Shown here: positions 31,462 through 41,928 of the stretch, in pieces | How the letters are laid out: each line of letters opens with the position of its first letter | Position numbering within the stretch: the stretch's first letter is position 1 | Assembly (NCBI RefSeq): GCF_042477335.2 | Contig: NC_091262.1 | Location: forward strand, 73,208,001-73,272,000 | From: Ovis canadensis | Lineage: Eukaryota > Chordata > Mammalia > Artiodactyla > Bovidae | Direction: 5' to 3' | Length of the DNA stretch: 64,000 nucleotides | Notes under the pieces: model-generated | What the model saw: only the letters and a program-made list of their open reading frames with translations | What the model was told of the DNA's origin: nothing | The model's database searches: none | Made by a program: the position numbers and the translations under genes

Positions 31462-31637
31462 GGGTTGCTTCTCAAACCAGCAGCATCAACATTACTTATT
31501 AGAAACCAAAACAAACTCAGGTCCCACCTTAGACCTTTGGAATCAGAAACTCAGGGGTGGAACTCAGTCATCTGTGTTCGCACAAGCCGTTCAGGTGATT
31601 CTGATACATGGTTCATGTCTGAGAATCACAGTTCTGA
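31462..31637. mobile_element. MER5-type (hAT-Charlie) MITE
   Basis: 'accagcagcatcaacattac' near 31477, 'gaatcagaaactcaggggtg' near 31540, 'caggtgattctgatacatgg' near 31590 and 'ctgagaatcacagttctg' at the right end match the MER5A layout. Confidence 0.72.
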
Positions 31638-31849
31638 TTAATCTCATATTTATCAGGATGCAAAGGGTCATACTGGGTCCAGACTTTCAGCTTTCTGTAG
31701 TCAACAGTTCTTGCATGTCTTCCAGGCCTTCCCCCAAGTAGATAGTTGGTACAAAAGTAATTGCGGTTTTGGACCATGAATTTTAAATCAATATAATTAG
31801 GCTCAAACACATGTTTATTAATCAAAATGGGAACAATTACAATCAATAC

Positions 31850-32660
31850 ATTTTTACCAAAGAGAAATAAGTTGTTTCTTCCTGTAGCATAAAAAAAATG
31901 TGCTTTAAGGATTTGACGAACTCTTGAAAAGCATTTTCTGCCTCCTGCTGGTTGTAGAAATATTTTCCCTGCAAAAATTTGTCAAGATACTTGAGGAGCT
32001 GGTAGTCAGCTGGCAAGAGGTCAGGTGAATATGGCAGATGAGGCAAAACTTTGTAACACAATTTGTTCAACTTTTGAAGCATTCATTGTGTGACATGTAG
32101 TCAGACATTGTCCTGGAGAAGAATTAGGCCCTTTCTGTTGACCAACACTGGCTGCAGGCATTACAGCTTTCAGTGCAATTCATCAATTTGCTGAGCATAC
32201 TTCTCAGATATAATGTTTTCACCAGGATCCAGAAAGCGATAATGGGCCAGTCCAGCAGCAGACCATCAAACTGTGGCTGTGACCGTTTCTGGTACAAGTT
32301 TGGCTTTGGGAAGTGCTCTGGAGCTTCTTGGTCCAGCCACTGAGCTCGTCATTGCCAGTTGTTGTATAAAATCCATTTTTCATCACACATCACAATCTGA
32401 TGGAGAAATGGTTTGTTGTTGCTGTGTAGAATAAGAGAAGATGACACTTCAAAACAACAATTGTTTTGATTTGCAATCAGCTCATGAGGCACCCGCTTTT
32501 CAAGCTTTTCCATCTTTCCAATTTGCGTTAAGTGCTGAGTGATTATAGAATGGTCGACACTGAGGTCTTCACAGCTTCTCATGTGGTTATAAGGGAATTA
32601 GCTCCAGTGGTCCTCTCAGTTGCTCATTGTCACCTTCTGCTGGCCACTGCTGCTTTATGA
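31850..32660 (-). pseudogene. Mariner transposase pseudogene
   Basis: Minus-strand remnant of a DDD transposase (cut-and-paste at TA). First catalytic Asp in 'MCDEKWILY' (codon 32382-32384), second in 'LLQDN' (32110-32112), third in 'YSPDLLPADY' (32005-32007). The last two are 35 codons apart, the mariner D34D spacing. All three Asp codons survive, but at least four in-frame stops interrupt the frame: one just after the first box and others between the first and third boxes. The N-terminal DNA-binding part is partly readable ('VDHSIITQHLTQIGKMEKLEK', 32500-32560). A dead relic. Relatedness to the transposase half of SETMAR is family knowledge. Confidence 0.88.
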
Positions 32661-32723
32661 CCCATTTTGAACTTGAATAAAAAAAAATTACTTGAGTTTG
32701 CTTTTTATCTAACACAATTTCTA

Positions 32724-33037
32724 GGAAACTGGAAGTCTCTCAGTCATGTCTGACTTTTTGCAACCCCATGAACTATACAGTCCATGGAATTCTCCAGGCC
32801 AAAACACTGGAATGGGTAGACTTTCCCTTCTCAAGGAGATCTTCCCAACCCAGGGATTAAACCCAGGTCTCTTGTGTTGCAGGCGGATCCTTTACTAGCT
32901 GAGTCACCAGGGAAGCCCAAAAATACTGGAGTGAGTAGCCTATCCCTTCTCCAGCAGATCTTCCTGACCCAGGAATTGAACCAGGGTCTCCTGCATTGCA
33001 GGCAAATTCTTTACCAACTGAGCTATCGGGGAAGTCC
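32724..33037 (-). mobile_element. Composite Bov-tA with duplicated tRNA head
   Basis: Second copy of the architecture at 13906-14220: a complete minus-strand Bov-tA followed by another head unit, with junction aagcccaaaaatactgg. One target duplication, acaatttcta, brackets the whole unit (32714-32723 and 33038-33047). It inserted into the 5' part of the mariner. Confidence 0.9.
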
Positions 33038-33224
33038 ACAATTTCTATAATCTAACATAAATATAAAATACACAGCAAGTAATAAATTATTAGCAAAAAG
33101 AATAAAGTGAGAAATGCACATTAAAATGATGTATAAATAATAGTTTATTTAAGAATGTATTCCAATACAAGACTGCAGAGTTCGATAATCAAAACCACAA
33201 TTACTTTGCACCAACCTAAATGCA

Positions 33225-33412
33225 TTATAAATACAATCTCATTAAATCCTCAGGATAACAAGGTGTGGTGTAATTCATTCCATACTATTAATGTTTAAAA
33301 AAAGCTAGAGCTCAGAAAGGTTGAGTGACTAACCGAAGGTCACACAGTTCACAGGTTGCTAGAGCAGGAGTTGAAGTCCATATTGTTTGAATCTAAGGTC
33401 AATGACTGCCCC
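33225..33412 (-). mobile_element. MIR SINE, antisense
   Basis: 'aatctcattaaatcctcagg' near 33234, 'gctcagaaaggttgagtgac' near 33311 and 'aaggtcacacagttcacagg' near 33336. It abuts the mariner end. Confidence 0.75.
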
Positions 33413-33544
33413 CCTTGCTGCTCCTGAAGTCCTGACAAATCCCAGAAAAAAAGTCACTATCGGGGCCTTGCCTTCTGTCCTCAACCACACACTCTGGATT
33501 GAGAGCTGAGGGCTCAGCACATACTAAATTTTAGAATGTTGAAG

Positions 33545-33750
33545 CTAGAGACATAAACTATTGTATATAGGATAGATAAACAACAAGGTCCTACTGTACA
33601 GCACAGGGAATTATATTCAGTATCCTGTGATTAACCATAATGGAAAAGAATATAAAAAATAGTATCTATGTATATAACTGAATCACTTTGCTACACAGCA
33701 GAAATTAAGACAGCATTGCAAATCAACCATACTTCAATAATTTAAAGAAA
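33545..33750 (+). mobile_element. L1 3' end (artiodactyl type)
   Basis: 'acaaggtcctactgtacagc' near 33583, 'tatataactgaatcactttg' near 33671 and 'gcaaatcaaccatacttcaa' near 33718, then an A-rich end. Confidence 0.85.
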
Positions 33751-33769
33751 AATAGTGTAGGATGCAGAG

Positions 33770-34386
33770 GGGGAGACAATGGAAACAGTGAGAGACTTTA
33801 TCTTCTTGGGCTCCAAAATCACAGCAGATGGTGACTGCAGCTATGAAATTAAATGACACTTGCTCCTTGGAAGAAAACTATGACCAACCTAGACAGCAGA
33901 TTAAAAAGCAGAGACATTACTTTGCCAACAAATGTCCCTCTAGTCTAAGCTATGGTTTTTCCAGGAGTCATGTATAGATGTGAGAGTTGGACTGTAAAGA
34001 GAGCTGAGTGCTGAAGAATTGATGCTTTTGAACCATGGTGTTGGAAAAGACTCTTGAGAGTCCCTTGGACTACAAGGAGATCAAACCAGTCAATCCTAAA
34101 GGAAATCAGTCCTGAATATTCATTGGAAGGACTGATGCTGAAGCTGAAGTTCCAACACTTTGGCCACCTGATGCGAAGAGCTGACTCATTGGAAAAGACA
34201 TTGATGCTGGGAAAGATTGAAGGCCGAAGGAGAAGGGGATGACAGAGGATGAGATGGTTGGATGGCATCACCTACTCAATGGACCTGAGTTTGAGCAAGC
34301 CCCAGGAGTTGGTGATCGACAGGGAAGTCTGGCGTGCTACAGTCCATGGGGTCGCAAAGAGTCAGACACAACTGAACTGAACTGAA
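33770..34386 (+). mobile_element. BovB LINE 3' fragment
   Basis: About 617 bp in sense orientation, from 'gagggggagacaatggaaac' to the tail gaactgaactgaa. It covers the RT C-terminus with many stops (for example the frame is broken near 33855). An A-run (34398-34411) follows. The 5' truncation is inside the RT domain. Confidence 0.93.
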
Positions 34387-34449
34387 AATGCAGACAGGAA
34401 AAAAAAAAAAAGAATGTTGGAGGTAAAAGAACCCCTCAGCATCTAAATA

Positions 34450-34930
34450 AATCAATACAACTATTTCCTAGGTCTACCATGTACTGGGCACTCCTTTATA
34501 CACAGGGGGCCACAGACAGATACCATCAGCCCCAGCCCCTTCCCTAAAGCAGCTCACAAGACATTTGGATCAGACCAGCTGATCAGAGCTTTGGAGCCCA
34601 AAACTGGATTTTTTCAGGAGCCAGTTTAGCAGGTCACTGGGAATTGGGTGGACAGGACCTCGGCAGGTTTCCAGGACACAGAGCAATGCAGGAAGACGGG
34701 CTCAGGATGCAGAGGCAGGGATGGGTGCTTGTGAGTACGGAGCCGCCTTGGTATGGGGTGGGGAAGAAAGGGCTGATGGGGTGAAGAGGAAGAAGAAAGC
34801 TGGAGCAAGGGGTCAAGGTCAGGTTGGTGAATGTGTTTGGACTTTATTCTGTTGGGTCAAGGGAAGCCACTGAAGTAGCAGATCAGGGGCAGGAGGAGGG
34901 AGTGACCTGGTCTCAAGGACGGGAAGATCA
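34450..34930 (+). repeat. Ancient L2-like interspersed repeat
   Basis: 'ctaccatgtactgggcactc' near 34473 and 'ttggactttattctgttggg' near 34837, then 'aagccactgaagtagcagat' and 'gagggagtgacctgg', are the ordered landmarks of the family also traced at 4060 and 46375. Diverged and partial. Confidence 0.45.
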
Positions 34931-35059
34931 CCCAGCAACATGGCCCTCTAATCCCTTTTGTCCAACCAGTCCCTGGAGCAGACAGTGCTGGGGAAGTGAG
35001 GGGGATGAGGTTGGAGTGGATAGCTAGAGTGATGTTCAAAATATTTCCCACTGGGAGCA

Positions 35060-35310
35060 GCAATACTTCCCCTTGAGAGCAGCACTCAACCAATGAGAGT
35101 GTTAAGACACCAGCTTCCAGGTCCTTGGTGGAGCCACTCTGACGTGTGTTCCACAGTCTCCTGGAGGGTCCCCAGTGGGACCGAGTCCCTGTTGCCCACA
35201 GCAGTAACCTACGCTCTTGACCAGTTTCCTTCTATTCTCTTCTCCACTCCTTCCAGGTGCTTCCTGAGATCACCTCCCAAATAAACTACTTGCATCCCCC
35301 TCCCCCCCCA
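35060..35310 (+). mobile_element. Ancient LTR-like repeat (same family as 28050-28570)
   Basis: 'cacctcccaaataaactact' near 35271 preceded by a CT-rich stretch and 'gcttcctgagat' is a typical end of this old LTR family. A C-run follows (35297-35309). The left boundary is uncertain. Confidence 0.42.
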
Positions 35311-36548
35311 CACACATGCACAAAAACTAAATATTTCCCAGCCAGAGCGGCGTCAGCAACAGGCAGAGTCATCCTGGTGTAAACTGACCAGCCACCAGCC
35401 CTGATTTGTTGACATTGGAGGCTGGTGCTGGTTTTGAACACCAGCGTGATTCCCCAGGACCTTAACCCTCTTATCCTAATGCTGTTAATCCCAGTGAGTC
35501 CAGCTGTCTTTCACTCTGTCCCAGTGGACAATGCTTATTTCATAACTGCTACTGGGGACCTTTCTGACTGGATGCTACCCAAGAAGGTGCCCCAAGTCTG
35601 GGGATGTGCCTGTTCATACCTGTAACAGCATCACCTGAAGGAGCTGGGAGAAACTCAGATCAAGGGCTGCCCGATGACAAATATAACCTATGTAGGGTGC
35701 CCAGTCTTTGCTAGGGTTTGAGGATCCATCAAAGGCTTTTAATTAAAGTTAAGAGGATCTTTGAGAAGCCTGTGACTTTCCAGTCTGTGTGAGTGAAAGA
35801 TTAGCTCTGTTGATTGATGGGCAGTAGGTAGTGGGTACGTGGCCTCATTCAGAAAATTCTCTTTGAGATCCAACACACTGTCTTGTCCATTGGTCAATTT
35901 CAGTGAGAATTGTGAAACCCCAGCAAGCTTAATCTTTTTGCTGTGAAAACCCAGTCACCAATTCCAGTGCTTTTTATTTTTTTCCGCTAGAACCTAGGTC
36001 TCCTAACCTCTAGTCCAGGAGTCTTTTCAGTACCCCCTTAGGCCTTCATTGGAACAACTGACATTTTTCTAACATTTACTAACATTACTGACATAGTCTT
36101 ACTCTGTTGTAACTTCCTAACTTACCAAAGAGGCTGAATTCCTGTAGTCCTATCAGATGGGCCTAGTAATGATACCTGATTTAAGAGATAGGCCCAATTT
36201 TAGAAAACTCAGTGCAGAGAAATGAAGCAATTGGAATTTAGAAAACGAAATCCTTGCGGTTGGAGAGAAGACAGCTCATCATATTACAAAAGGGTCCTCG
36301 GTTTCAGCAAAGCTTTTCCCCTGGTTGGGCAGGCCTCCTCCGCTGCATTAAAGGCTAGTCCACCATAGCGTGTACTTTGTAAGTGCTGTGTATTGAGCAC
36401 TGGACAAGGAGATAGAAACAGCAAAATGCTGAGGCTATGGTGCGAAACCAGCTGTAATAGAAGCAAGGCCAGGCTAGAGCAGAGGACAAAACGGTTAATC
36501 ACCTACTGTTTGGAATACGATTCCCTAATCAATCTCCCCCTCTTCATT
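35311..36548. other. Unique sequence
   Basis: About 1.2 kb. A faint antisense MIR trace ('agagataggcccaattttag' near 36184). No gene recognised. Confidence 0.42.
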
Positions 36549-36906
36549 CTACTTTTGAACTGTGGTGCTGGAGAAGACTCTTGAAAGTCCCTTGGACATC
36601 AAGGAGATCAAACCGGCCACTTCTTCCTGAATCTTCATTGGAAGGACTGATGCTGAAGCTGAAGTTCCAGTACTTTGGCCACCTGATGCAAAGAGCTGAC
36701 TCATTGGAATAGACCCTGATGCTGGGAAAGATTGAAGGCAGGAGGAGAAGGGGATGACAGAGGATGAGATGGTTGGATGTCATCACCAACTCGATGGACA
36801 TGAACTTGGGCAAACTCCAGGAGATTGTGAGGGACAGGGAGGCCTGGCATGCTGCAGTCCATGGGGTGGCAAAGAGTCAGACATGACTGAGCAACTGAAC
36901 AACAAC
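36549..36906 (+). mobile_element. BovB LINE 3' fragment
   Basis: From 'acttttgaactgtggtgctg' to 'gactgagcaactgaacaaca', sense orientation. It forms an inverted pair with the BovB piece at 37079-37352. Confidence 0.92.
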
Positions 36907-37078
36907 TTCATTCTACCGGCCCTGTGTACTACCCCATGGACCTGACCACTTTTGCTTGAGAGTCGGTTGGGCAGAAGCATCTCGAGAGCAGCAGTTAACG
37001 CATTTCTCTCTGGACTCCTGGTCCTTAGCTCACAGTACTCCTTAGCATTTCTGGCACACAGTAGGTGCTCAACAGATG
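36907..37078. other. 172-bp spacer between inverted BovB copies
   Basis: Unique sequence with a possible MIR 3' end ('ggcacacagtaggtgctcaa', 37053-37072). Confidence 0.5.
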
Positions 37079-37352
37079 TCTCAGTTCAGTTCAGTCACTC
37101 AGTCATGTCTGACTGTTTGCGATCCCATGAACTGCATCACGCCACGCCTTCCTGTCCATCACCAGCTCCCGGAGTTCACCCAAACTCATGTGCATCGAGT
37201 CGGTGATGCCATCCAGCCATCTCATCCTCTGTCGTCCCCTTCTCCTCCTGCCCGCAATCCCTCCCAGCATCAGAGTCTTTTCCAACGAGACAACTCTTCG
37301 CATGAGGTGGCCAAAGTATTGGAGCTTCAGCTTTAGCATCATTCCTTCCAAA
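37079..37352 (-). mobile_element. BovB LINE 3' fragment
   Basis: ttcag repeats at 37082, then ~270 bp of antisense BovB ending at 'tagcatcattccttcca'. It is complementary over most of its length to the copy at 36549-36906. Confidence 0.93.
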
Positions 37353-37898
37353 TGTCTAGTGAACCAATAATCGATACAGGAATGAGGAAACTAGGGCGGA
37401 TGAGGGAACCAGAGTCTGAGACTCCTGCCAGGTGGATCTGAGAAGACTATGACAGCATGAGCTAGTTGGAAAACAGTTCAATTTCTTCAGAACCCAAAAT
37501 ACATGGGATATTTGCAGGCACCTAGGGTTTCACAGCCAGAAACACTGCTAAGGAGGTGATGGCAGGGTGGGCCGTGGCGATGACTGGTTTCAGTGCGGCC
37601 TGGGGACAGGCAAGTAGGATGAAGGGCCTCTGCTAAGAAGATCGAGGGGTTAGTTGTTTCAACCAGGAGTTTGCTGGAAGAGCTCAGGATTCCTTCACCC
37701 ACTGGAGCATGCAGCCTAACAGGGATGGGATTCAGAAACAACTGAAGATGCCACGTGAAACCCCATTTGGGTTTTGTTTTCACTCTGTGGTTTGAAAACT
37801 GTTAGCCTGTGTTCCTTGGTTCCCGGTGCTTTCCCAGTGAAACCAGTGTCTGTACTGTTCCAGAAGCACAGAGCCTTCAGGTTGGATGGGTCCTGAGT
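37353..37898. other. Unique sequence
   Basis: No repeat or gene recognised. Confidence 0.4.
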
Positions 37899-38001
37899 AG
37901 GGCCGCCAACCGTCCCAGTTGTCCAAGACCGACCTGGTTTTAGTACTGAGTCCTTGTCCTGGGAATCCACGCAGTCCTGGGCAAACAGGGACGGTCACCC
38001 A
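37899..38001. mobile_element. Palindromic MITE (DNA transposon relic)
   Basis: Inverted ends 'agggccgccaaccgtccc' and 'gggacggtcaccc', with internal complementary pieces around 'ggttttagtactga'. About 103 bp; it matches by eye a short eutherian palindromic element of the MER53 kind. The name is uncertain. Confidence 0.6.
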
Positions 38002-38084
38002 AATCCTGAGCGATCATAAGGAACCTAGACCAACCCAGGTTCAGGGCCTCGTGTATCCCCTTCTTGGCAAGAGGATCACCAGTT

Positions 38085-38195
38085 TCCTTCTCTCTGAAAC
38101 AGGGAGACTAACAGTCTTGCTCCAAGGTGGCTGTAAGGATCGAATGAGCAAATGCACATCCGGCACTCAGCACAGTGCCTGGCCCTGCAAAAGGG
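38085..38195 (+). mobile_element. MIR fragment
   Basis: 'agtttccttctctctgaaac' near 38081, then 'ggctgtaaggatcgaatgag' and 'agcacagtgcctggccctgc'. Confidence 0.65.
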
Positions 38196-38234
38196 GGATA
38201 AGTTACAGTTGCTGTTGTTTTTACATTCCAAGTG

Positions 38235-38345
38235 ACTCCCCTGGTGGTCCAGTGATTAGAATTCCGCCCTTCCACTGCAGGGGCCATGGGTTTGATCCCT
38301 GATCAGCAAGCCATGTGGCAAAAAGAAAGAAAGAAAGAAAGAAAA
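38235..38345 (+). mobile_element. CHR-2-type SINE with (GAAA)n tail
   Basis: 'tcccctggtggtccagtgat' head and 'gggtttgatccctgatcagc', ending in a five-unit GAAA microsatellite at 38322-38343. Confidence 0.88.
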
Positions 38346-38972
38346 CTGGTCATAATCTCCCAGTGGGGCATAGTGGGAAAGCAAGGACTCGACACAGTAC
38401 CCATGACTCTTGGCCCAGTGCTCGCCCTTAAACCAGACCGGTAGAGTCATGGGCTCGCCTGAGGTTCCCCCAGGTCTCTGCCGGCCACACTGCAGCACAC
38501 GTTAATGCAACGTGCAGTACAACAGCCATTGCAACTACTGGAGCTCTCTGGTCACAAGCAACAGCAACAGATTTGGCCTAACTAAGAAAAGGAGGCTGTG
38601 GGAAGAACACGTGTGGTCCCAACATATGGAAAGCCAAGGGGCCAGCCTGGAAGAGGTGGGTCGGATAGGTCAGGCGGCTTCCGTTGGTGCTACTGGCAGC
38701 AGGGTCTGTGTGACAGTGGCTCCCAGGGCGCTCCCACGAGAATGAATGTATTCCCAAGAATTTTCCCATCCTTGAGCTCACCCAAGGTCCAGGACCCAGG
38801 AGGGACATCCCAGCTGGCTGAGCTCATTCCTGGCTGAGCTGGGAACGAAGAGAAAAGACAGAACAGAAAAGCCTCTGAAATTCATCTGCTTCCACTGCTG
38901 GAGGGCAGATTCCACCACCCGGTACAACACCAAGACTGCAATTTCAAGGAGGTGACCCTAAAGGAAATCTGA
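38346..38972. other. Unique sequence
   Basis: No gene or repeat recognised. Confidence 0.4.
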
Positions 38973-38984
38973 ATACCCTTGAAA

Positions 38985-39201
38985 AAGTGAAAGTGTTAGT
39001 CACTCAGTCATGTCGGGCTCTTTTCAAGCCTATGGACTGTAGCCCAGCAGGCTCCTCTGTGTATTTAGGTCTCCAGGCAAGAATACTGGAGTGGGTAGCC
39101 TTTCCCTTCTCCAGCGGATCTTTCCATCCCAGGGATCGAACCCATGTCTCCTGCACTGCAGGCAGAGTGTTTACCATCGGAGCCACCAGGGAAGCCCAAG
39201 G
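38985..39201 (-). mobile_element. Bov-tA SINE (first of a tandem pair)
   Basis: Minus copy flanked by a 12-bp target duplication, atacccttgaaa, at 38973-38984 and 39202-39213. The right duplication is at once the left border of the next SINE. Confidence 0.93.
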
Positions 39202-39206
39202 ATACC

Positions 39207-39422
39207 CTTGAAAGTGAAAGTGAAGTCACTCAGTCCTGTCTGACTCTTTGCAACCCCATGGACTATAGCCTACCCGACTCCTCCCTCCATGGGATTCTCC
39301 AGGCAAGAGTACTGGAGTGGGTTGCCATATCCTTCTCCAGGGGATCTTCCCGACTCAGGGATCGAACCTGGGTCTACCGCATTCCAGGCAGACACTTTAA
39401 CCTCTGAGCCACCAAGGAAGCT
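39207..39422 (-). mobile_element. Bov-tA SINE (second of a tandem pair)
   Basis: Same orientation as its left neighbour, from 'gaaagtgaaagtgaagtcac' to 'gagccaccaaggaagctt'. The two bodies differ in sequence, so these are two insertions and not a local duplication. Confidence 0.93.
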
Positions 39423-39989
39423 TAGGAAGAGGAAATTGTTATGAGGCCAGGGGTCCCAAACTGCGACTGTCTACTCCAGCCATGAGTTCCGGGAAGATTT
39501 TTCTAGAATCACCCTGCTATGGCCCCACTTCTTCCTTCTCCCCACTGGAATCTGGCTTGAACTCACCCCAGTTTCCAGAATGGACCTTCCCCTATCACCA
39601 TCTTTCCCCTCCAATGTGACACTTTCTCTCCCAGGGGCCACTTTCTCTGTTCTGCCACTCTGAGTTGACTTCCTCAAATCAAGACTCTTGGTGAAGGAAA
39701 CACATTTGAGGCTGGACTAAAATCTGAGCTGGTTACAACTTTTGAATCCACATGAAACCCTAGTCAAACATTCCCCTTGGAGCAAAGTTGCTGCAATTTT
39801 GGTAAAACCACTGAAATGAAACAGTAGTAAATGTCCCAGAAACTCTCAGTGTGAACCAGGACCAGAAGCCTCTTCTCCCCCCGAAATGGGTCCATTTTTC
39901 ACTTTCTACTTTTCCAAAACGTTCAGAGTAATGACTTGCTGAAATCTTGGAATATACCACATTATTTTGAAGTCCAGGCTGTCTTCAAG
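39423..39989. other. Unique sequence, start of a SINE-free interval
   Basis: No repeat recognised from here to the MIR at 40885. A T-run occurs at 39992-40001. Confidence 0.42.
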
Positions 39990-40340
39990 GTTTTTTTTTT
40001 TACCTCCAATTTAACTTGCTGGGCGCCTCTGAAGTCTGGTATTAATAATAAATATTATTGCCGTGCATCCTTATTTTTCCCTTAATTTAATTAGAGAAAA
40101 TGTAATAGCCCTTATGAAAACAATATATGAGTTTTCAAATCTAATTAACATGATACAAAGTGCGCAGGTCACTAAAATTGGTGTTTTCTCTGGAAAGCTT
40201 CCATGCAAATAGATAAAAACAAAACTGCATTTAATTCCACAGCCTGGGCTAACAGGCAAATCAGAGATGACGGGCTTTTGCCCAAGGGCTTGGTCTGCCT
40301 GTAATAAATACTTTCCTTTTGTCACGATTCAAGGGGGACC
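39990..40340. promoter_or_regulatory. Candidate conserved non-coding block
   Basis: About 350 bp repeat-free with a perfect octamer ATGCAAAT (40203-40210), 'cttaatttaattagag' near 40081, 'aatctaattaacatg' near 40138 and 'ggtattaataataaatatta' near 40039. Dense homeodomain and POU-type words. It lies inside the largest SINE-free interval (39.4-41.9 kb). Inferred without alignment. Confidence 0.4.
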
Positions 40341-40884
40341 AAGGACGATATGCGAACCCTATCGAATGTTCTGAGGGGGAGTCCAGTCAGCCATGACCGG
40401 GGTTCAGCCTCAACCACTTATGATCCTTAAGCTGAAATTAGCCCAGATGCAAGGGAGACCTGCTTGCCGGCACGGCCTTTTGTGCTCTGCGTGCGGTACC
40501 CCCGCCTTGGTGCCTGGTTAAGGTGGGCATGTCCCAGGCGCTGAGCATCCTTCATCCTCCTCCAGGGAGTCTCCTCGCGCACTGGGCTCTGGCTGATTAC
40601 CAGGCAGAATGGGCAAAGCCCCAAGCTCAGAGCCTGACCCTTCAGGGTTCTCTCCAAGACCAAGCAGGAGGCTCTGCGGTTACTTGCTTGGTGGAGAAGA
40701 CAGCCCCCACTCAAGTGCCTGGCTTGGGCTCTGCCAAGAAGCTGGCCAGTCTCTCCAAGTGCACGCATGGGCTCGCTGCTCAGGGAACGCCTCCTTCCTT
40801 CTTTCCAGCAGCAGCCCCCAAGCCAGAGCTCATCCCACTTTCCTCTCCTAGATCTGACCCCAGATGGAGACCTGTACTTTCACC
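40341..40884. other. Unique sequence
   Basis: GC-richer. Overlapping frames of up to 122 codons on both strands, with no recognised motif. Confidence 0.4.
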
Positions 40885-40999
40885 CAGCTGAGGCTGCTCT
40901 GTGAAATGGAGATGGTGAGAACCTCCTAGTGTTGGAGGAAAACTTAAACTGCCTACTGAGTGCTTAGCACATAGTAGGAGCTTTATAAATGATGCCACC
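40885..40999 (+). mobile_element. MIR fragment
   Basis: 'ctctgtgaaatggagatggt' near 40897, then 'agtgcttagcacatagtagg' near 40958. Confidence 0.65.
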
Positions 41000-41915
41000 T
41001 TTTCCCTAGAGCAGACAGTCCCCACTGATATCATCCAAGGTCTGAACATGGGGTGGGAAAAGCTCCTTTTCTGCAGCCCGTTCCCCCATCTTCTGCTTTT
41101 CTGCAGACTCATGAAGAAGCAGCCCACAGACACTTTTCTTTGCACGTTTGGGTTCCTGTTTCTATAGGATTAGTTGGATCTTTGTGTCCAAGTGTTGTCC
41201 AAATCAGGGAGCTAGAAGTCCAGGAGGAGACAAAAGATATGGGAAGCAGGGCCCAACCACAGGGAAGGAGGCTTTAGAACCCAGGGAAGAAGCAGTGTTC
41301 CCAACACACACAACTAGATTCTGGATTCTGGTCGGTCCTCCCCAGGGAACTGGAGCAGAGCCTGGGAGCATCAGATCAATGCAGAAGGCCAGCCAACGCC
41401 ACCTGCCAAGGACAGAGCAGCTCGGAAGGTTTGGGGCAGTCGGTCCATATGACAGGCTGGCAAGGGCCAAGATGAGAGCTTGTCCCAAGCCTGCTGGTTC
41501 TCAAAACAGTTCTCCTTCCATTTCTTGAACAAATGATAGGCCATCTAAATGTTAATATAAGACACCAAATTGGAAAAGAATCAGATGTGATAATGTGGTC
41601 ATAGTAGTTATTATATAAACGGTAGCTATTATTACCAATTAAAGCATTCTTCCTAAACGCATGTGTTACAAAGACTTTGACAATGCAGACCCAAGTGTTG
41701 CTAATGGTACTGATTTGAACTTTCACTAATTCACATGGGTGTATGGTCTCCGTGGGCAAATTTGATGCATCTTTTCACTGAATTGTGGATGTGGGTAAAT
41801 ATGTGTGGTTGTGAGTGGTCCAAAGAAAAGAACACGCACGAAATAAAGTAAAAAGGAGCCCCACATACTGACTTTTGATAAACACAGAGGATTAACACTG
41901 ATTTATCTCCTCTCT
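41000..41915. other. Unique sequence
   Basis: No repeat recognised. 41540-41760 is AT-rich with 'agctattattaccaattaaa' near 41624 and could be another weak candidate regulatory block. Confidence 0.4.
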
Positions 41916-41928
41916 CTAACACCTTCTG

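Larger units (their letters stand above)
31742..33219 (-). mobile_element. Hsmar1-like mariner transposon
   Basis: Terminal inverted repeats at both ends: left 'tagttggtacaaaagtaattg' region (31743) and right 'aaccacaattactttgcacc' with final 'aacctaa' (33219). The transposase lies on the minus strand. Without the 314-bp SINE inside (32724-33037) the element is ~1.16 kb, slightly short of the ~1.3 kb family length. This is the ruminant Hsmar1-related mariner type. Confidence 0.92.
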
